From positions 248,001-312,000 of the forward strand of contig NZ_DJJS01000006.1 in assembly GCF_002434265.1 (NCBI RefSeq): a DNA stretch of 64,000 nucleotides, in the 5' to 3' direction. The DNA comes from Pseudomonas sp. UBA6562 (GTDB lineage: Bacteria; Pseudomonadota; Gammaproteobacteria; Pseudomonadales; Pseudomonadaceae). The position numbers were made by a program, and so were the translations under genes. Each line of letters begins with the position of its first letter. Within the stretch, counting starts at the first letter, position 1. Shown piece after piece: positions 34,088 to 42,920 of the stretch. The notes under the pieces were generated by a model, which saw only the letters and a program-made list of their open reading frames with translations, searched no databases and had not been told where the DNA came from.

Positions 34088-35160
34088 CAATGCGGTCCTT
34101 CAGGGCTGTGGGGTGCAGATGGGTGGACGACGCGCAGATAGTGGTCGGCGACGTCGAGCATACGGTTGGCGAACCCCCATTCGTTGTCGAACCAGGCCAG
34201 CAGGTTCACCAGGCGGGTGCCTGAGACGCGGGTCTGGCTGGCATCGACGATGGCCGAATGCGGGTCATGGTTGAAATCGCAACTGGCGTGCGGCAACTCG
34301 GTGTAGGCCAGCAGGCCGTGCAACGGGCCGCTCAGCGCGGCCTCGCGCAACACCCGGTTGACCTCGGCGGCGTTGGTGTCGCGCGCGGTGTGCAGGGTGA
34401 TGTCCAGGCACGACACGTTGACCGTGGGCACGCGTACCGCTTTGGCCTGGATTCGTCCGGCAAGTTCCGGAAGCAGCCGTTCGATGCCGCGGGCCAAGCC
34501 CGTGGACACCGGAATGACCGACTGGAAGGCCGAACGGGTGCGGCGCAGGTCTTCGTGGTGGTAGGCGTCGATCACCGGCTGGTCGTTCATCGCCGAGTGG
34601 ATGTTGGTGATCTGCACGTACTCGATGCCGAAGGCCCGGTCGAGCACACGCAGCAGCGGCACGCCGCAGTTGGTGGTGCACGACGCGTTGGACACCAGCC
34701 GCTCGGCGCCCGTCAGGCACTGCTGGTTGATGCCGTAGACCACCGTGGCGTCGACGTCGGCCTCGCTGGCCATGGGCTGGGAGAACAGCACCCGTGGCGC
34801 GCCGGCGTCGAGAAAGCGTTGGCCGTCGGCGCGCGAGGTGTAGACGCCGGAGCACTCCAACACCAGATCGATGCCCAGGGCCGCCCAATCGACGCCTTCG
34901 GGAGTGGCGCTGCGCAGGACTTTTACGCAGTCGCCATTGATGTGCAGACAGTCGCCTTCGACCCTGACCTCACCGGGAAATCGCCCGTGGGTGGAATCGA
35001 AGCGCGTGAGGTATTCGATGCTGGCCTGATCGGCCAGGTCGTTGAGCGCCACGATCTCGAAGCCCGCCCGCGCACCGCGCTCGACCAAGGCGCGCAGGAC
35101 GCAGCGGCCGATGCGGCCGTAACCGTTGAGTGCAACTTTGTAGGGACGCGAGTGGGGCAT
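34087..35160 (-). CDS. epd: Erythrose-4-phosphate dehydrogenase / GAPDH family
   Basis: 357 residues. It has the GAPDH-family N-terminus VALNGYGRIGRCVLRAL, the catalytic SNASCTTNCG with its active-site Cys, and the NAD-binding end WFDNEWGFANRMLDV. Position next to pgk and tkt, and an Epd-like ELVNLLAWF.. C-terminus, support Epd (erythrose-4-P to 4-phosphoerythronate, pyridoxal-phosphate route) over a glycolytic GapA; the two are hard to separate by eye. The ATG at 35160 (MPHSRPYKVAL) fits the family start; the frame is open upstream to 35232. It overlaps pgk by one base. Confidence 0.9.
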   Translation of the reverse strand: MPHSRPYKVALNGYGRIGRCVLRALVERGARAGFEIVALNDLADQASIEYLTRFDSTHGRFPGEVRVEGDCLHINGDCVKVLRSATPEGVDWAALGIDLVLECSGVYTSRADGQRFLDAGAPRVLFSQPMASEADVDATVVYGINQQCLTGAERLVSNASCTTNCGVPLLRVLDRAFGIEYVQITNIHSAMNDQPVIDAYHHEDLRRTRSAFQSVIPVSTGLARGIERLLPELAGRIQAKAVRVPTVNVSCLDITLHTARDTNAAEVNRVLREAALSGPLHGLLAYTELPHASCDFNHDPHSAIVDASQTRVSGTRLVNLLAWFDNEWGFANRMLDVADHYLRVVHPSAPHSPEGPH

Positions 35161-35493
35161 TCGGGGCTCGTGGGGCAGAGTGTGGGTGAAGCGGTATCGC
35201 AAGCATGGAACGTGGTTGGGGTCGTCTGGCACGGCCTGGAGACTGTCGCCAGTGCCGTCTCACAGGTGCTCCGCGTCGCTTGGCTTGGGCCGGCTATGCC
35301 GGCCATCGCGGCTGATCGGAGCGCCGAACCGGCCGCTCCTACAGCGCGCGTTGTGTCATCCGGAAATGCACGCGTTCCATGTAGGAGCGGCTTTAGCGGC
35401 GATGGGCCGCGGAGCGGCCCTGTGTCAGCCCCAGCGATCTTCCAGAAGGCCGCCTCGGCTGATGGCCAAGGCAACCGATCGCCAACACCGACC
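35161..35493. other. epd-tkt intergenic region with REP-type repeats
   Basis: 333 bases without a convincing gene. The left part is the epd leader. The middle (about 35294-35425) holds two inverted P. putida-type REP elements. I see no clear terminator for tkt. Confidence 0.6.
35294..35425. repeat. Pair of inverted REP (BIME-like) elements
   Basis: One copy reads towards ...GGCCGCTCCTACAG (ending 35344) and the other begins TGTAGGAGCGGC (35379-35390) in opposite orientation, then continues into GGGCCGCGGAGCGGCCC. The CGCTCCTACA core is the hallmark of the abundant 35-bp P. putida REP. The copies are diverged, about 35 bases apart, and can form nested hairpins in an epd-tkt transcript. Confidence 0.75.
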
Positions 35494-37491
35494 TCAGTCC
35501 TCCAACAGCTCCTGCGCCGTCTCGACCACGTTCTCCACGGTGAAGCCAAACTCCTTGAACAGCTCGCCCGCCGGCGCCGACTCACCGTAGGTGGTCATGC
35601 CGATGATGCGCCCTTCCAGGCCGACGTACTTGTACCAGAAGTCCGCATGCGCCGCTTCGATGGCGATCCGTGCGCTGACTTCCACCGGCAACACCGACTG
35701 ACGGTAGGCAGCGTCCTGGGCGTCGAACACGCTGGTGCTCGGCATCGACACCACACGGACCTTGCGGCCTTGCTCGGTCAGCTTGGCGGCGGCGTCCGTC
35801 GCCAGGCCCACTTCGGAACCTGTGGCGATGAGGATCAGCTCGGGCTCGCCTTGGCAGTCGCGCAGGATGTAGCCGCCGCGGCTGATCTGGGCGATCTGCT
35901 CGGGGCTGCGATCCTGATGCTGCAGGTTCTGCCGCGAGAAGATCAGCGCCGACGGGCCGTCGTTGCGCAGCAGGGCTTCCTTCCAGCACACCGCCGATTC
36001 CACGGCGTCTGCCGGGCGCCAGGTGTTCAGGTTGGGAGTGGTGCGCAGGCTGGCCAACTGCTCGATCGGCTGGTGGGTCGGGCCGTCTTCGCCCAAACCG
36101 ATGGAGTCGTGGGTGTAGACGTGGATGGCGCGCTGCTTCATCAGCGCCGACATGCGCACCGCGTTGCGTGCGTATTCCATGAACATCAGGAAGGTCGCGC
36201 CGTACGGCACCAGGCCGCCGTGCAGGGCCAGACCGTTCATGATCGCGGTCATGCCGAACTCGCGCACGCCGTAGTACACGTAGTTGCCGCTGGCATCGCC
36301 GGCTTCCACGCCCTTGCAACCTTTCCACAGGGTCAGGTTGGAGCCGGCGAGGTCGGCCGAGCCGCCCAGCAGTTCCGGCAACAGCGGGCCGAAGGCGTTG
36401 AGGGTGTTCTGGCTGGCCTTGCGGCTGGCGATGGTTTCGCCCTTGGCGGCGACTTCTTCCACATAGGCCTGGGCCTTGGCGGCGAAATCTGCCGGCAGCT
36501 CGCCACTGGTGCGGCGCTTGAATTCGGCCGCCAGCTCAGGGAAGGCCTGGGCATAGGCATCGAAACGCTGGTTCCACTCGGCTTCGGCCTGGGCCCCGGC
36601 TTCCTTGGCGCTCCATTCGTCGTAGATGTACTGCGGGACCTCGAAGTCGCCGTAGTCCCAGTTCAGGCCCTTGCGCGACAGGATGATCTCGTCGTCGCCC
36701 AGCGGCGCGCCGTGGGACGATTCCTTGCCTGCCTTGCCTGGCGAACCGAAGCCGATGATGGTCTTGCAGCAGATCAGGGTCGGCTTGTCGCTCTTGCGCG
36801 CGGTTTCGATCGCCATCTTGATTTCGTCGGCGTCGTGGCCGTCGACCTTGCGGATCACCTGCCAGCCGTAGGCTTCGAAACGCGCAGGGGTGTCGTCGGT
36901 GAACCAGCCGTGCACCTCACCGTCGATGGAGATGCCGTTGTCGTCGTAGAAGGCGATCAGCTTGTTCAGGCCCAGGGTGCCGGCGAGCGAGGCGACTTCG
37001 TGGGAAATGCCTTCCATCATGCAGCCGTCGCCCATGAACACGTAGGTGTTGTGGTCGACGATGGCGTGGCCGTCCTGGTTGAACTGCGCGGCCATGATCT
37101 TCTCGGCCAGAGCGAAGCCCACGGCGTTGGCGAACCCTTGGCCCAGAGGGCCGGTGGTGGTTTCCACGCCTGGGGTGTAGCCGAACTCGGGGTGGCCCGG
37201 GGTGCGGCTGTGCAGTTGGCGGAAGTTCTTCAGGTCGTCGATGGACAGGTCGTAACCGGTCAGGTGCAGCAGGGAGTAGATGAGCATCGAGCCGTGGCCG
37301 TTGGACAGCACGAAGCGGTCACGATCGGCGAACTTGGGGTTGCTCGGGTTGTGCTTGAGGTAGTCACGCCACAGCACTTCGGCGATATCCGCCATCCCCA
37401 TGGGGGCACCGGGGTGGCCGCTGTTGGCCTTTTGCACGGCATCCATGCTGAGGGCGCGGATGGCATTGGCACGATAACGACGGCTGGTCAT
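35494..37491 (-). CDS. tkt: Transketolase
   Basis: 665 residues. It begins MTSRRYRANAIRALSMDAVQKA, has the substrate motif ANSGHPGAPMG, the thiamine diphosphate motif beginning GDGCMMEGISHEVAS, and the Pyr-domain GLGEDGPTHQP. It transfers two-carbon ketol groups in the pentose phosphate pathway. The ATG at 37491 is preceded by AGGAG at a good distance; the longer frame to 37566 is not needed. Divergent from the SahR-like gene across 260 bases. The downstream epd gene is separated by the REP pair. Confidence 0.97.
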   Translation of the reverse strand: MTSRRYRANAIRALSMDAVQKANSGHPGAPMGMADIAEVLWRDYLKHNPSNPKFADRDRFVLSNGHGSMLIYSLLHLTGYDLSIDDLKNFRQLHSRTPGHPEFGYTPGVETTTGPLGQGFANAVGFALAEKIMAAQFNQDGHAIVDHNTYVFMGDGCMMEGISHEVASLAGTLGLNKLIAFYDDNGISIDGEVHGWFTDDTPARFEAYGWQVIRKVDGHDADEIKMAIETARKSDKPTLICCKTIIGFGSPGKAGKESSHGAPLGDDEIILSRKGLNWDYGDFEVPQYIYDEWSAKEAGAQAEAEWNQRFDAYAQAFPELAAEFKRRTSGELPADFAAKAQAYVEEVAAKGETIASRKASQNTLNAFGPLLPELLGGSADLAGSNLTLWKGCKGVEAGDASGNYVYYGVREFGMTAIMNGLALHGGLVPYGATFLMFMEYARNAVRMSALMKQRAIHVYTHDSIGLGEDGPTHQPIEQLASLRTTPNLNTWRPADAVESAVCWKEALLRNDGPSALIFSRQNLQHQDRSPEQIAQISRGGYILRDCQGEPELILIATGSEVGLATDAAAKLTEQGRKVRVVSMPSTSVFDAQDAAYRQSVLPVEVSARIAIEAAHADFWYKYVGLEGRIIGMTTYGESAPAGELFKEFGFTVENVVETAQELLED

Positions 37492-37685
37492 CGATGGTCT
37501 CCTAAGGGCTTCGAAAGAGGTAACACGGAAAAGAGTCGGGCATTTTCGCCCACAGGCAGTGCTCACGGCAATGACGGATGGTCAGGAGGGGAAAATTTCC
37601 TTGTCCTGCGGGCGTATAGGCCCCTCCACGCACCAGGCGAGCCCCACGAGACGCCTGACATTGGCTGCTCGAAGCCTTCGCCAGG

Positions 37686-37713
37686 TGCAATATCAAAACT
37701 TTTTGATATTGCA
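37686..37713. promoter_or_regulatory. Long palindrome, probable SahR operator
   Basis: A 28-bp palindrome: arms of 13 bases (TGCAATATCAAAA and its exact complement) around a 2-base centre CT. It ends 38 bases before the ATG of the ArsR-type regulator gene. ArsR-family proteins bind such AT-rich palindromes, so autoregulation of the sahR-metK transcript by SAH is the natural reading. Confidence 0.75.
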
Positions 37714-37751
37714 GTTGCGAGCCTCGTCCACCCTGACTAGACTCCCGCTCC

Positions 37752-38768
37752 ATGAACCTACCCGCGCAATCCTTCCCCACGTATCGCAGCGATGACCTGG
37801 CCGCCCTGTGCAAGGCCAGTGGCGACGGCCTGCGCCTGAACGTGCTGCGGGCATTGGCCAGCGACTCCTTCGGCGTGCTGGAACTGGCGCAGATCTTCGA
37901 CATCGGCCAATCGGGCATGAGCCACCACCTCAAGGTGCTGGCCCAGGCCGGGCTGGTGGCCACGCGCCGCGAAGGCAACGCCATCTTCTACCGCCGCGCC
38001 TTGCCCGACGCGCTGCGCTTGGGCGGGCGCGTTCATGCCGCGCTGCTCGAAGAAGTCGATCAGTTGCCCTTGGCCGCCGAGGTGCAGGCGCGCATCGTGC
38101 AGGTGCAACGACGCCGCGCGGCGACCAGCCAAGACTTCTTCCTGCGTGTGGAAGAGAAGTTTCGGGCCCAGCAAGACCTTATCGCCGGCCTGCCGCAATA
38201 CCGCGAAAGCCTCTTGGCGCTGCTCGACCAGCTCAGCTTCGGCCCGCAGGCCACCGCCCTGGAAGTCGGCCCCGGCGACGGCGGCTTCCTGCCCGACCTG
38301 GCACGGCGCTTCGCCCAGGTCACTGCCTTGGACAACAGCCCGACCATGCTCGAACTGGCGCGCCAGGTGTGCCTGCGCGAACGGCTGGACAACGTCACCC
38401 TGCAACTGGCCGACGCCCTCGACGCGCCCCAGGCCGAGGCCGACTGCGTGGTGCTGAACATGGTCCTGCACCACTTCGACGACCCCGCCCAGGCCCTGCG
38501 CCAGTTGGCCTTGCGGGTGAGCCCGGGCGGCAGCCTGCTGATCACCGAACTGTGCAGCCACGACCAGCGCTGGGCCAAGGACGCTTGCGGCGACCTGTGG
38601 CTGGGCTTCGAACAACACGATCTGGCCCTTTGGGCCAGCGCCGCCGGGCTCACCCCCGGCGAAAGTCTCTATATCGGCCTGCGCAATGGCTTCCAGATCC
38701 AGGTGCGCCATTTCCAGCGGGCCGCTACCCACCCCTTCATCGATACCGCTAGGAACCCTTCGAGATGA
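37752..38768 (+). CDS. sahR: ArsR-family regulator fused to a SAM/SAH-binding methyltransferase domain (SahR-like)
   Basis: 338 residues. The N-terminal ArsR winged helix (about 12-90, VLELAQIFDIGQSGMSHHLKVL and RREGNAIFYRR wing) is joined to a class I methyltransferase fold (about 150-320) with motif I LEVGPGDGGFLPDLA and LNMVLHHFDD. Proteobacterial SahR regulators have this layout and respond to S-adenosylhomocysteine to control methionine-cycle genes. The stop overlaps the metK start (ATGA, 4 bases), so it is cotranscribed and coupled with SAM synthetase. A palindromic site lies just upstream. No strong ribosome-binding site is visible before the ATG at 37752. The symbol is by architecture and context. 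Confidence 0.82.
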   Translation: MNLPAQSFPTYRSDDLAALCKASGDGLRLNVLRALASDSFGVLELAQIFDIGQSGMSHHLKVLAQAGLVATRREGNAIFYRRALPDALRLGGRVHAALLEEVDQLPLAAEVQARIVQVQRRRAATSQDFFLRVEEKFRAQQDLIAGLPQYRESLLALLDQLSFGPQATALEVGPGDGGFLPDLARRFAQVTALDNSPTMLELARQVCLRERLDNVTLQLADALDAPQAEADCVVLNMVLHHFDDPAQALRQLALRVSPGGSLLITELCSHDQRWAKDACGDLWLGFEQHDLALWASAAGLTPGESLYIGLRNGFQIQVRHFQRAATHPFIDTARNPSR

Positions 38769-39955
38769 GCGAATACTCCCTTTTCACGTCCGAGTCCGTG
38801 TCCGAAGGGCATCCGGACAAGATCGCCGACCAGATTTCCGACGCGATCCTCGATGCCATCATCACCCAGGACAAATACGCTCGCGTAGCCTGCGAAACCC
38901 TGGTCAAGACCGGTGTGGCGATCATCGCCGGTGAAGTCAGCACCTCGGCCTGGGTCGACCTGGAAGACCTGGTGCGCAAGGTCATCATCGACATCGGCTA
39001 CGACAGCTCCGACGTCGGCTTCGACGGTGCCACGTGCGCGGTGATGAACATCATCGGCAAGCAGTCGGTGGACATCGCCCAGGGCGTCGACCGCTCCAAG
39101 CCGGAAGACCAGGGCGCGGGCGACCAGGGCCTGATGTTCGGCTACGCCAGCAACGAGACCGACGTGCTGATGCCGGCGCCGATCTGCTTCTCGCACCGTC
39201 TGGTCGAGCGCCAGGCCGAAGCGCGCAAGTCGGGCCTGCTGCCTTGGCTGCGGCCGGACGCCAAGTCGCAGGTCACCTGCCGCTACGAAGGCGGCAAAGT
39301 GGTCGGCATCGACGCGGTGGTGCTGTCGACCCAGCACAATCCGGACGTGTCCTACAACGATCTGCGCGATGGCGTCATGGAGCTGATCGTCAAGCACACC
39401 TTGCCGGCCGAGCTGCTGCACAAGGACACCCAGTTCCACATCAACCCCACCGGCAACTTCATCATCGGTGGCCCGGTGGGTGACTGCGGCCTGACCGGGC
39501 GCAAGATCATCGTCGACTCCTACGGCGGCATGGCCCGCCACGGCGGCGGCGCGTTCTCCGGCAAGGACCCGTCCAAGGTCGACCGTTCCGCCGCCTACGC
39601 CGGTCGCTACGTGGCCAAGAACATCGTCGCCGCAGGCCTGGCCGAGCGTTGCGAGATCCAGGTGTCCTACGCCATCGGCGTCGCCCAGCCGACGTCGATC
39701 TCGATCAACACCTTCGGCACCGGCAAGGTCTCGGACGCGCGCATCGTGCAATTGGTGCGCGAGTGCTTCGACCTGCGCCCCTACGCCATCACCACCATGC
39801 TCGACCTGCTCCACCCGATGTACCAGGAGACCGCCGCCTACGGCCACTTCGGCCGCACGCCGCAGCAGAAGACCGTGGGTGACGACACCTTCACCACCTT
39901 CACCTGGGAACGCACCGACCGCGCCGAGCAACTGCGCACGGCCGCTGGCCTGTAA
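38765..39955 (+). CDS. metK: S-adenosylmethionine synthetase
   Basis: 396 residues. It starts MSEYSLFTSESVSEGHPDKIADQ (sequence motif GHPDK of the active site), and has GAGDQGLMFGYA, the phosphate loop GGGAFSGKDPSKVDRSAAY and the C-terminal GRTPQQ block. It makes SAM from methionine and ATP. Its ATG overlaps the stop of the SahR-like gene, so regulation by that protein is direct. A strong terminator follows 20 bases downstream. Confidence 0.98.
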   Translation: MSEYSLFTSESVSEGHPDKIADQISDAILDAIITQDKYARVACETLVKTGVAIIAGEVSTSAWVDLEDLVRKVIIDIGYDSSDVGFDGATCAVMNIIGKQSVDIAQGVDRSKPEDQGAGDQGLMFGYASNETDVLMPAPICFSHRLVERQAEARKSGLLPWLRPDAKSQVTCRYEGGKVVGIDAVVLSTQHNPDVSYNDLRDGVMELIVKHTLPAELLHKDTQFHINPTGNFIIGGPVGDCGLTGRKIIVDSYGGMARHGGGAFSGKDPSKVDRSAAYAGRYVAKNIVAAGLAERCEIQVSYAIGVAQPTSISINTFGTGKVSDARIVQLVRECFDLRPYAITTMLDLLHPMYQETAAYGHFGRTPQQKTVGDDTFTTFTWERTDRAEQLRTAAGL

Positions 39956-39974
39956 TTTCCTACAGGCTGACCAG

Positions 39975-40008
39975 AAAGCCCCTGCCGAGCGATCGGCAGG
40001 GGCTTTTT
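39975..40008 (+). terminator. Rho-independent terminator of metK
   Basis: 11-bp stem AGCCCCTGCCG / CGGCAGGGGCT with a 6-base loop and a T5 tract, beginning 20 bases after the metK stop. Confidence 0.93.
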
Positions 40009-40099
40009 CGTGACATACGCGCTGACAATCCCCTTCCCATGTCAGCGCTTGCAACTGACTAGGCTGGTTCGCGTCTCCATTGCCGCAAGGACGCTGGCC

Positions 40100-41800
40100 A
40101 TGCTGTCGAGAATGCTGATCGCGCTGCTGCTCTGCGCTTGTAGCCTGCCGGTGCGCGCGCAGGACTGCCCCACCTGGCCCATCGCCCAGGCCACCCGCGA
40201 AGTCGCCGACCTGGCCCAGACCCTGGCCCGCTGGGACGACCATTACCATCGCCTGGGCATCGCGCTGGTCGACGACGAAGTGTACGACCAGAGCCGGCAG
40301 CGGCTGCATCGGCTACGGCAGTGCTTCGCCCTACCCGACACGGCCGACCCGCTGGCCACGGCGGGCGGCCCGGTGGCGCACCCCATCCCGCATACCGGGC
40401 TGGCCAAGCTGGCCGACGCGCAGCAGGTACGGCGCTGGCTGAGCGGCAAAGCCTCGCTATGGGTGCAGCCCAAGGTGGATGGCGTGGCGGTGACGCTGGT
40501 CTACCGCGCAGGTCGGCTGCGGCAGTTGATCAGCCGCGGCAACGGCGCCTCCGGCCACGACTGGAGCCATCACCTGCCGGCGCTCGGGCAGGTCACTCAG
40601 CGCCTGCGCGAACCCATCGACCTGATCCTGCATGGCGAGCTGTACCTGCGCCTGGACGACCATGTGCAAGCCGAACAAGGCAGCCTGAATGCCCGTGGCA
40701 CGGTAGCCGGGCTGCTGGCGCGCAAGCATCTGGACCCTGTGCAGGGGCAGCGCATCGCACTGTTCGTTTGGGATTGGCCCGAAGGGCCGGACACCCAGCA
40801 GGCGCGCTATGCGCGTTTGGCCGAACTGGGCCTGGCCGACACGCAGCGCTTCAGCCAGGCGGTGGGTAGCTTCGACCAAGTTGCGCAGTGGCGTCGGCAC
40901 TGGTATCGCACGCCGTTGCCCTTCGCCACCGATGGCGTGGTGCTGCGCCAGGATCGACGGCCACCTGCCACACGCTGGCAGGCCCAGGCGCCGCACTGGA
41001 TTGCCGCCTGGAAGCACCCCTTGCGCCAAGTGCTGGCCGAGGTGCGCGCCGTGCAGTTCAAGATCGGCCGCAGTGGCCGCATCACCCCGCTGCTGCACCT
41101 GCGGCCGGTGCAGCTCGACGACAAGCGCATCACCCAGGTCAGCCTCGGCTCGCTGGCGCGCTGGCAGCTGCTCGACGTGCGTCCGGGCGATCAGGTGCAG
41201 ATCAGCCTGGCCGGGCTGACCATCCCGCGCTTCGAGAACGTGGTGCACCGCACCCGCATACGCCAGACGCTCCCTGTGCCCGACCCTGTGACGTACCACG
41301 CGCTCAGTTGCTGGCACGCGAGCGAAAGTTGCCACGAGCAGTTCGTCGCCCGCCTGGCGTGGCTCAGTGGCAAGCAGGGGCTGGCCATGCCGGGTGTAGG
41401 CGCGGGCACTTGGCGGCGACTGGTGCAGGCTGGGGTGGTGACCCACCTGGGCGACTGGCTCGACCTCGACCTTGCCGACTTGCGCCAAGTGCCGGGCATC
41501 GGTGAGGCGCGTGCCGAACGGTTGTTGCGCAGCTTCGAACTCGCCCGCACACGCGGCTTTTCGGCCTGGGTCCGCGCCCTGGGTGCACCGCCCGCCAAAG
41601 GGCTGGTTTGGGCGCCGGACTGGGCCAGCCTCGCTGGGCGCGACATTGCCCAGTGGCAGCAGACGCCAGGTGTCGGCACCCGCAAAGCCCAGCAGCTGCA
41701 TGCCTTTTTCACCCACAAAGAGGTGCAGGCGGTGGCCGAGCGGTTAGGGCAGTTGCGCTTGCCTGGATTCGCCTCGCCTTCCGTATCAGAGACGCAATAG
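40100..41800 (+). CDS. ligB: NAD-dependent DNA ligase LigB
   Basis: 566 residues, the usual LigB length when started at ATG 40100 (AAGGA nearby). The adenylation domain has the active-site Lys in VQPKVDGVAVTL (KxDG) and HGELYLRL; an OB-fold and HhH region follow (PGIGEARAERLL, TPGVGTRKAQQL). It lacks the BRCT domain of LigA and is much shorter. The N-terminus (MLSRMLIALLLCACSLPVRAQDC) looks like a secretion signal, as in other LigB proteins. NAD-dependent nick sealing is expected; the cellular role is unclear. Single gene after the metK terminator. Confidence 0.93.
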   Translation: MLSRMLIALLLCACSLPVRAQDCPTWPIAQATREVADLAQTLARWDDHYHRLGIALVDDEVYDQSRQRLHRLRQCFALPDTADPLATAGGPVAHPIPHTGLAKLADAQQVRRWLSGKASLWVQPKVDGVAVTLVYRAGRLRQLISRGNGASGHDWSHHLPALGQVTQRLREPIDLILHGELYLRLDDHVQAEQGSLNARGTVAGLLARKHLDPVQGQRIALFVWDWPEGPDTQQARYARLAELGLADTQRFSQAVGSFDQVAQWRRHWYRTPLPFATDGVVLRQDRRPPATRWQAQAPHWIAAWKHPLRQVLAEVRAVQFKIGRSGRITPLLHLRPVQLDDKRITQVSLGSLARWQLLDVRPGDQVQISLAGLTIPRFENVVHRTRIRQTLPVPDPVTYHALSCWHASESCHEQFVARLAWLSGKQGLAMPGVGAGTWRRLVQAGVVTHLGDWLDLDLADLRQVPGIGEARAERLLRSFELARTRGFSAWVRALGAPPAKGLVWAPDWASLAGRDIAQWQQTPGVGTRKAQQLHAFFTHKEVQAVAERLGQLRLPGFASPSVSETQ

Positions 41801-41933
41801 TGAAAGGGCACATAACGCGTAAGCAAATTCTGATAAATGACTACAAAGCGTTATCAATGCTTTCTTAAAGCACGAAACCAAGGCAGGATTTCCCCCATCT
41901 TTTTGCTACCGCGCCCCGCTTAGGAGGCTTTCC

Positions 41934-42329
41934 ATGAAACATCTGCCGTCCCTCGCCCTGTTCACCACCCTGTTCCTGGCTGCCGCCGGCGCCCAGGCCG
42001 CACAGCCCGATGCCGGCCTCACCGGTTGCGCCGCCAAGCGCAGCGCCATCGAGAACCAGTTGAAGATCGCACGCGACAAAGGCAATTCCAGCCAGGTCGC
42101 CGGGCTCGAAAAAGCGCTGCAGGAACACAGCGAGCACTGCACCGACGCCAGCCTGCGCAAAGAGCGCGAGCAGAAGGTGCTCGATGCGCGCCACGAAGTG
42201 GCCCAACGCACCAAAGACCTGGACAAGGCCATGAAGAAGGGCGACGCGGACAAGATCAACAAGCGCAAGGAAAAGCTCGCCGACTCGAAGAAGGAACTGC
42301 AAGACGCCATCGACCAGCTCGAGCGCTGA
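41934..42329 (+). CDS. DUF1090-family periplasmic protein (YqjC-like)
   Basis: 131 residues. Cleavable signal peptide MKHLPSLALFTTLFLAAAGAQA. The mature protein has two Cys (GCAAKRSAIENQL and EHCTDASLRKER) followed by a long charged coiled coil (DARHEVAQRTKDLDKAM to the end), the DUF1090 pattern. Periplasmic; function unknown. AGGAGG lies 7-12 bases before the ATG. It is convergent with the cytochrome gene at 42360. Confidence 0.88.
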   Translation: MKHLPSLALFTTLFLAAAGAQAAQPDAGLTGCAAKRSAIENQLKIARDKGNSSQVAGLEKALQEHSEHCTDASLRKEREQKVLDARHEVAQRTKDLDKAMKKGDADKINKRKEKLADSKKELQDAIDQLER

Positions 42330-42359
42330 GTTTCGCGTTCCGTAACGTTCGGCGTGGTT

Positions 42360-42806
42360 TCAGTGGTTGCGAAACGCCCGATGGCAAGCCGTGCACGCCT
42401 GTTCGACCGCATCCATTGGGGCTTGCAACTCGCTCGCACGCAAGGGCCGACGCTGGCTTTGTCCATGCAATGAAGCCGTCGCCGCCTCCAGTTGCCTCGC
42501 CAGGTCTTCGAAGCGCGCCTGGCGTTGCCATACGGCCGGCTTGGCGTTGCTCCGCTCCCCCTCGCCGGGCATTGGAAAGTGCTGCCAGGGCTGGCGAGCC
42601 AAGGCGTCGAGACGCGTGGCGCCCTCGGCAAAGTCGTGTTCGTCGAACGCTACTCTGCCGCGCAGCATGCCGCCCAACTGCTCGCTGACGCGCAGCATGT
42701 CCTTGAAAATCGTTTTGCGCAGGTTCAAGGGCGAGTTCGGGTCGGCCCGCTCGCAGCCACACAGTACGGCGGCGACGCACAGCATGGCGATGAAACGCTT
42801 GTACAT
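42360..42806 (-). CDS. Cytochrome c'-like monohaem lipoprotein
   Basis: 148 residues. The export signal MYKRFIAMLCVAAVLCGC ends in a lipobox-like LCGC (Cys18), and a single haem motif CTACH sits at 138-142, six residues from the end, as in the four-helix cytochrome c'/c556 fold. Helical segments with KTIFKDMLRVSEQLGG and LDAVEQ-like spacing agree. A lipid-anchored periplasmic electron carrier or haem sensor. I chose the ATG at 42806; the upstream extension to 42929 would overlap the mltA start and lacks family character. Divergent from mltA. Confidence 0.78.
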   Translation of the reverse strand: MYKRFIAMLCVAAVLCGCERADPNSPLNLRKTIFKDMLRVSEQLGGMLRGRVAFDEHDFAEGATRLDALARQPWQHFPMPGEGERSNAKPAVWQRQARFEDLARQLEAATASLHGQSQRRPLRASELQAPMDAVEQACTACHRAFRNH

Positions 42807-42920
42807 CCTCGGCCCTCGGGCAGGTAAAAGGGCCGCCAGTATCCGCGCCCGCGCGACAAAGACCAATCCCTTACAAACATCAGGGCCAAGCGCTCGCCCG
42901 CCCGCAAGGACACCAACCCC

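Noticed and set aside
34258..37740. Very long plus-strand open frame (over 1100 codons) opposite epd and tkt
   Set aside because: It is the mirror of two well-conserved genes in high-GC DNA; its translation is rich in Gln, His, Val and Gly with no family motif or start signal.
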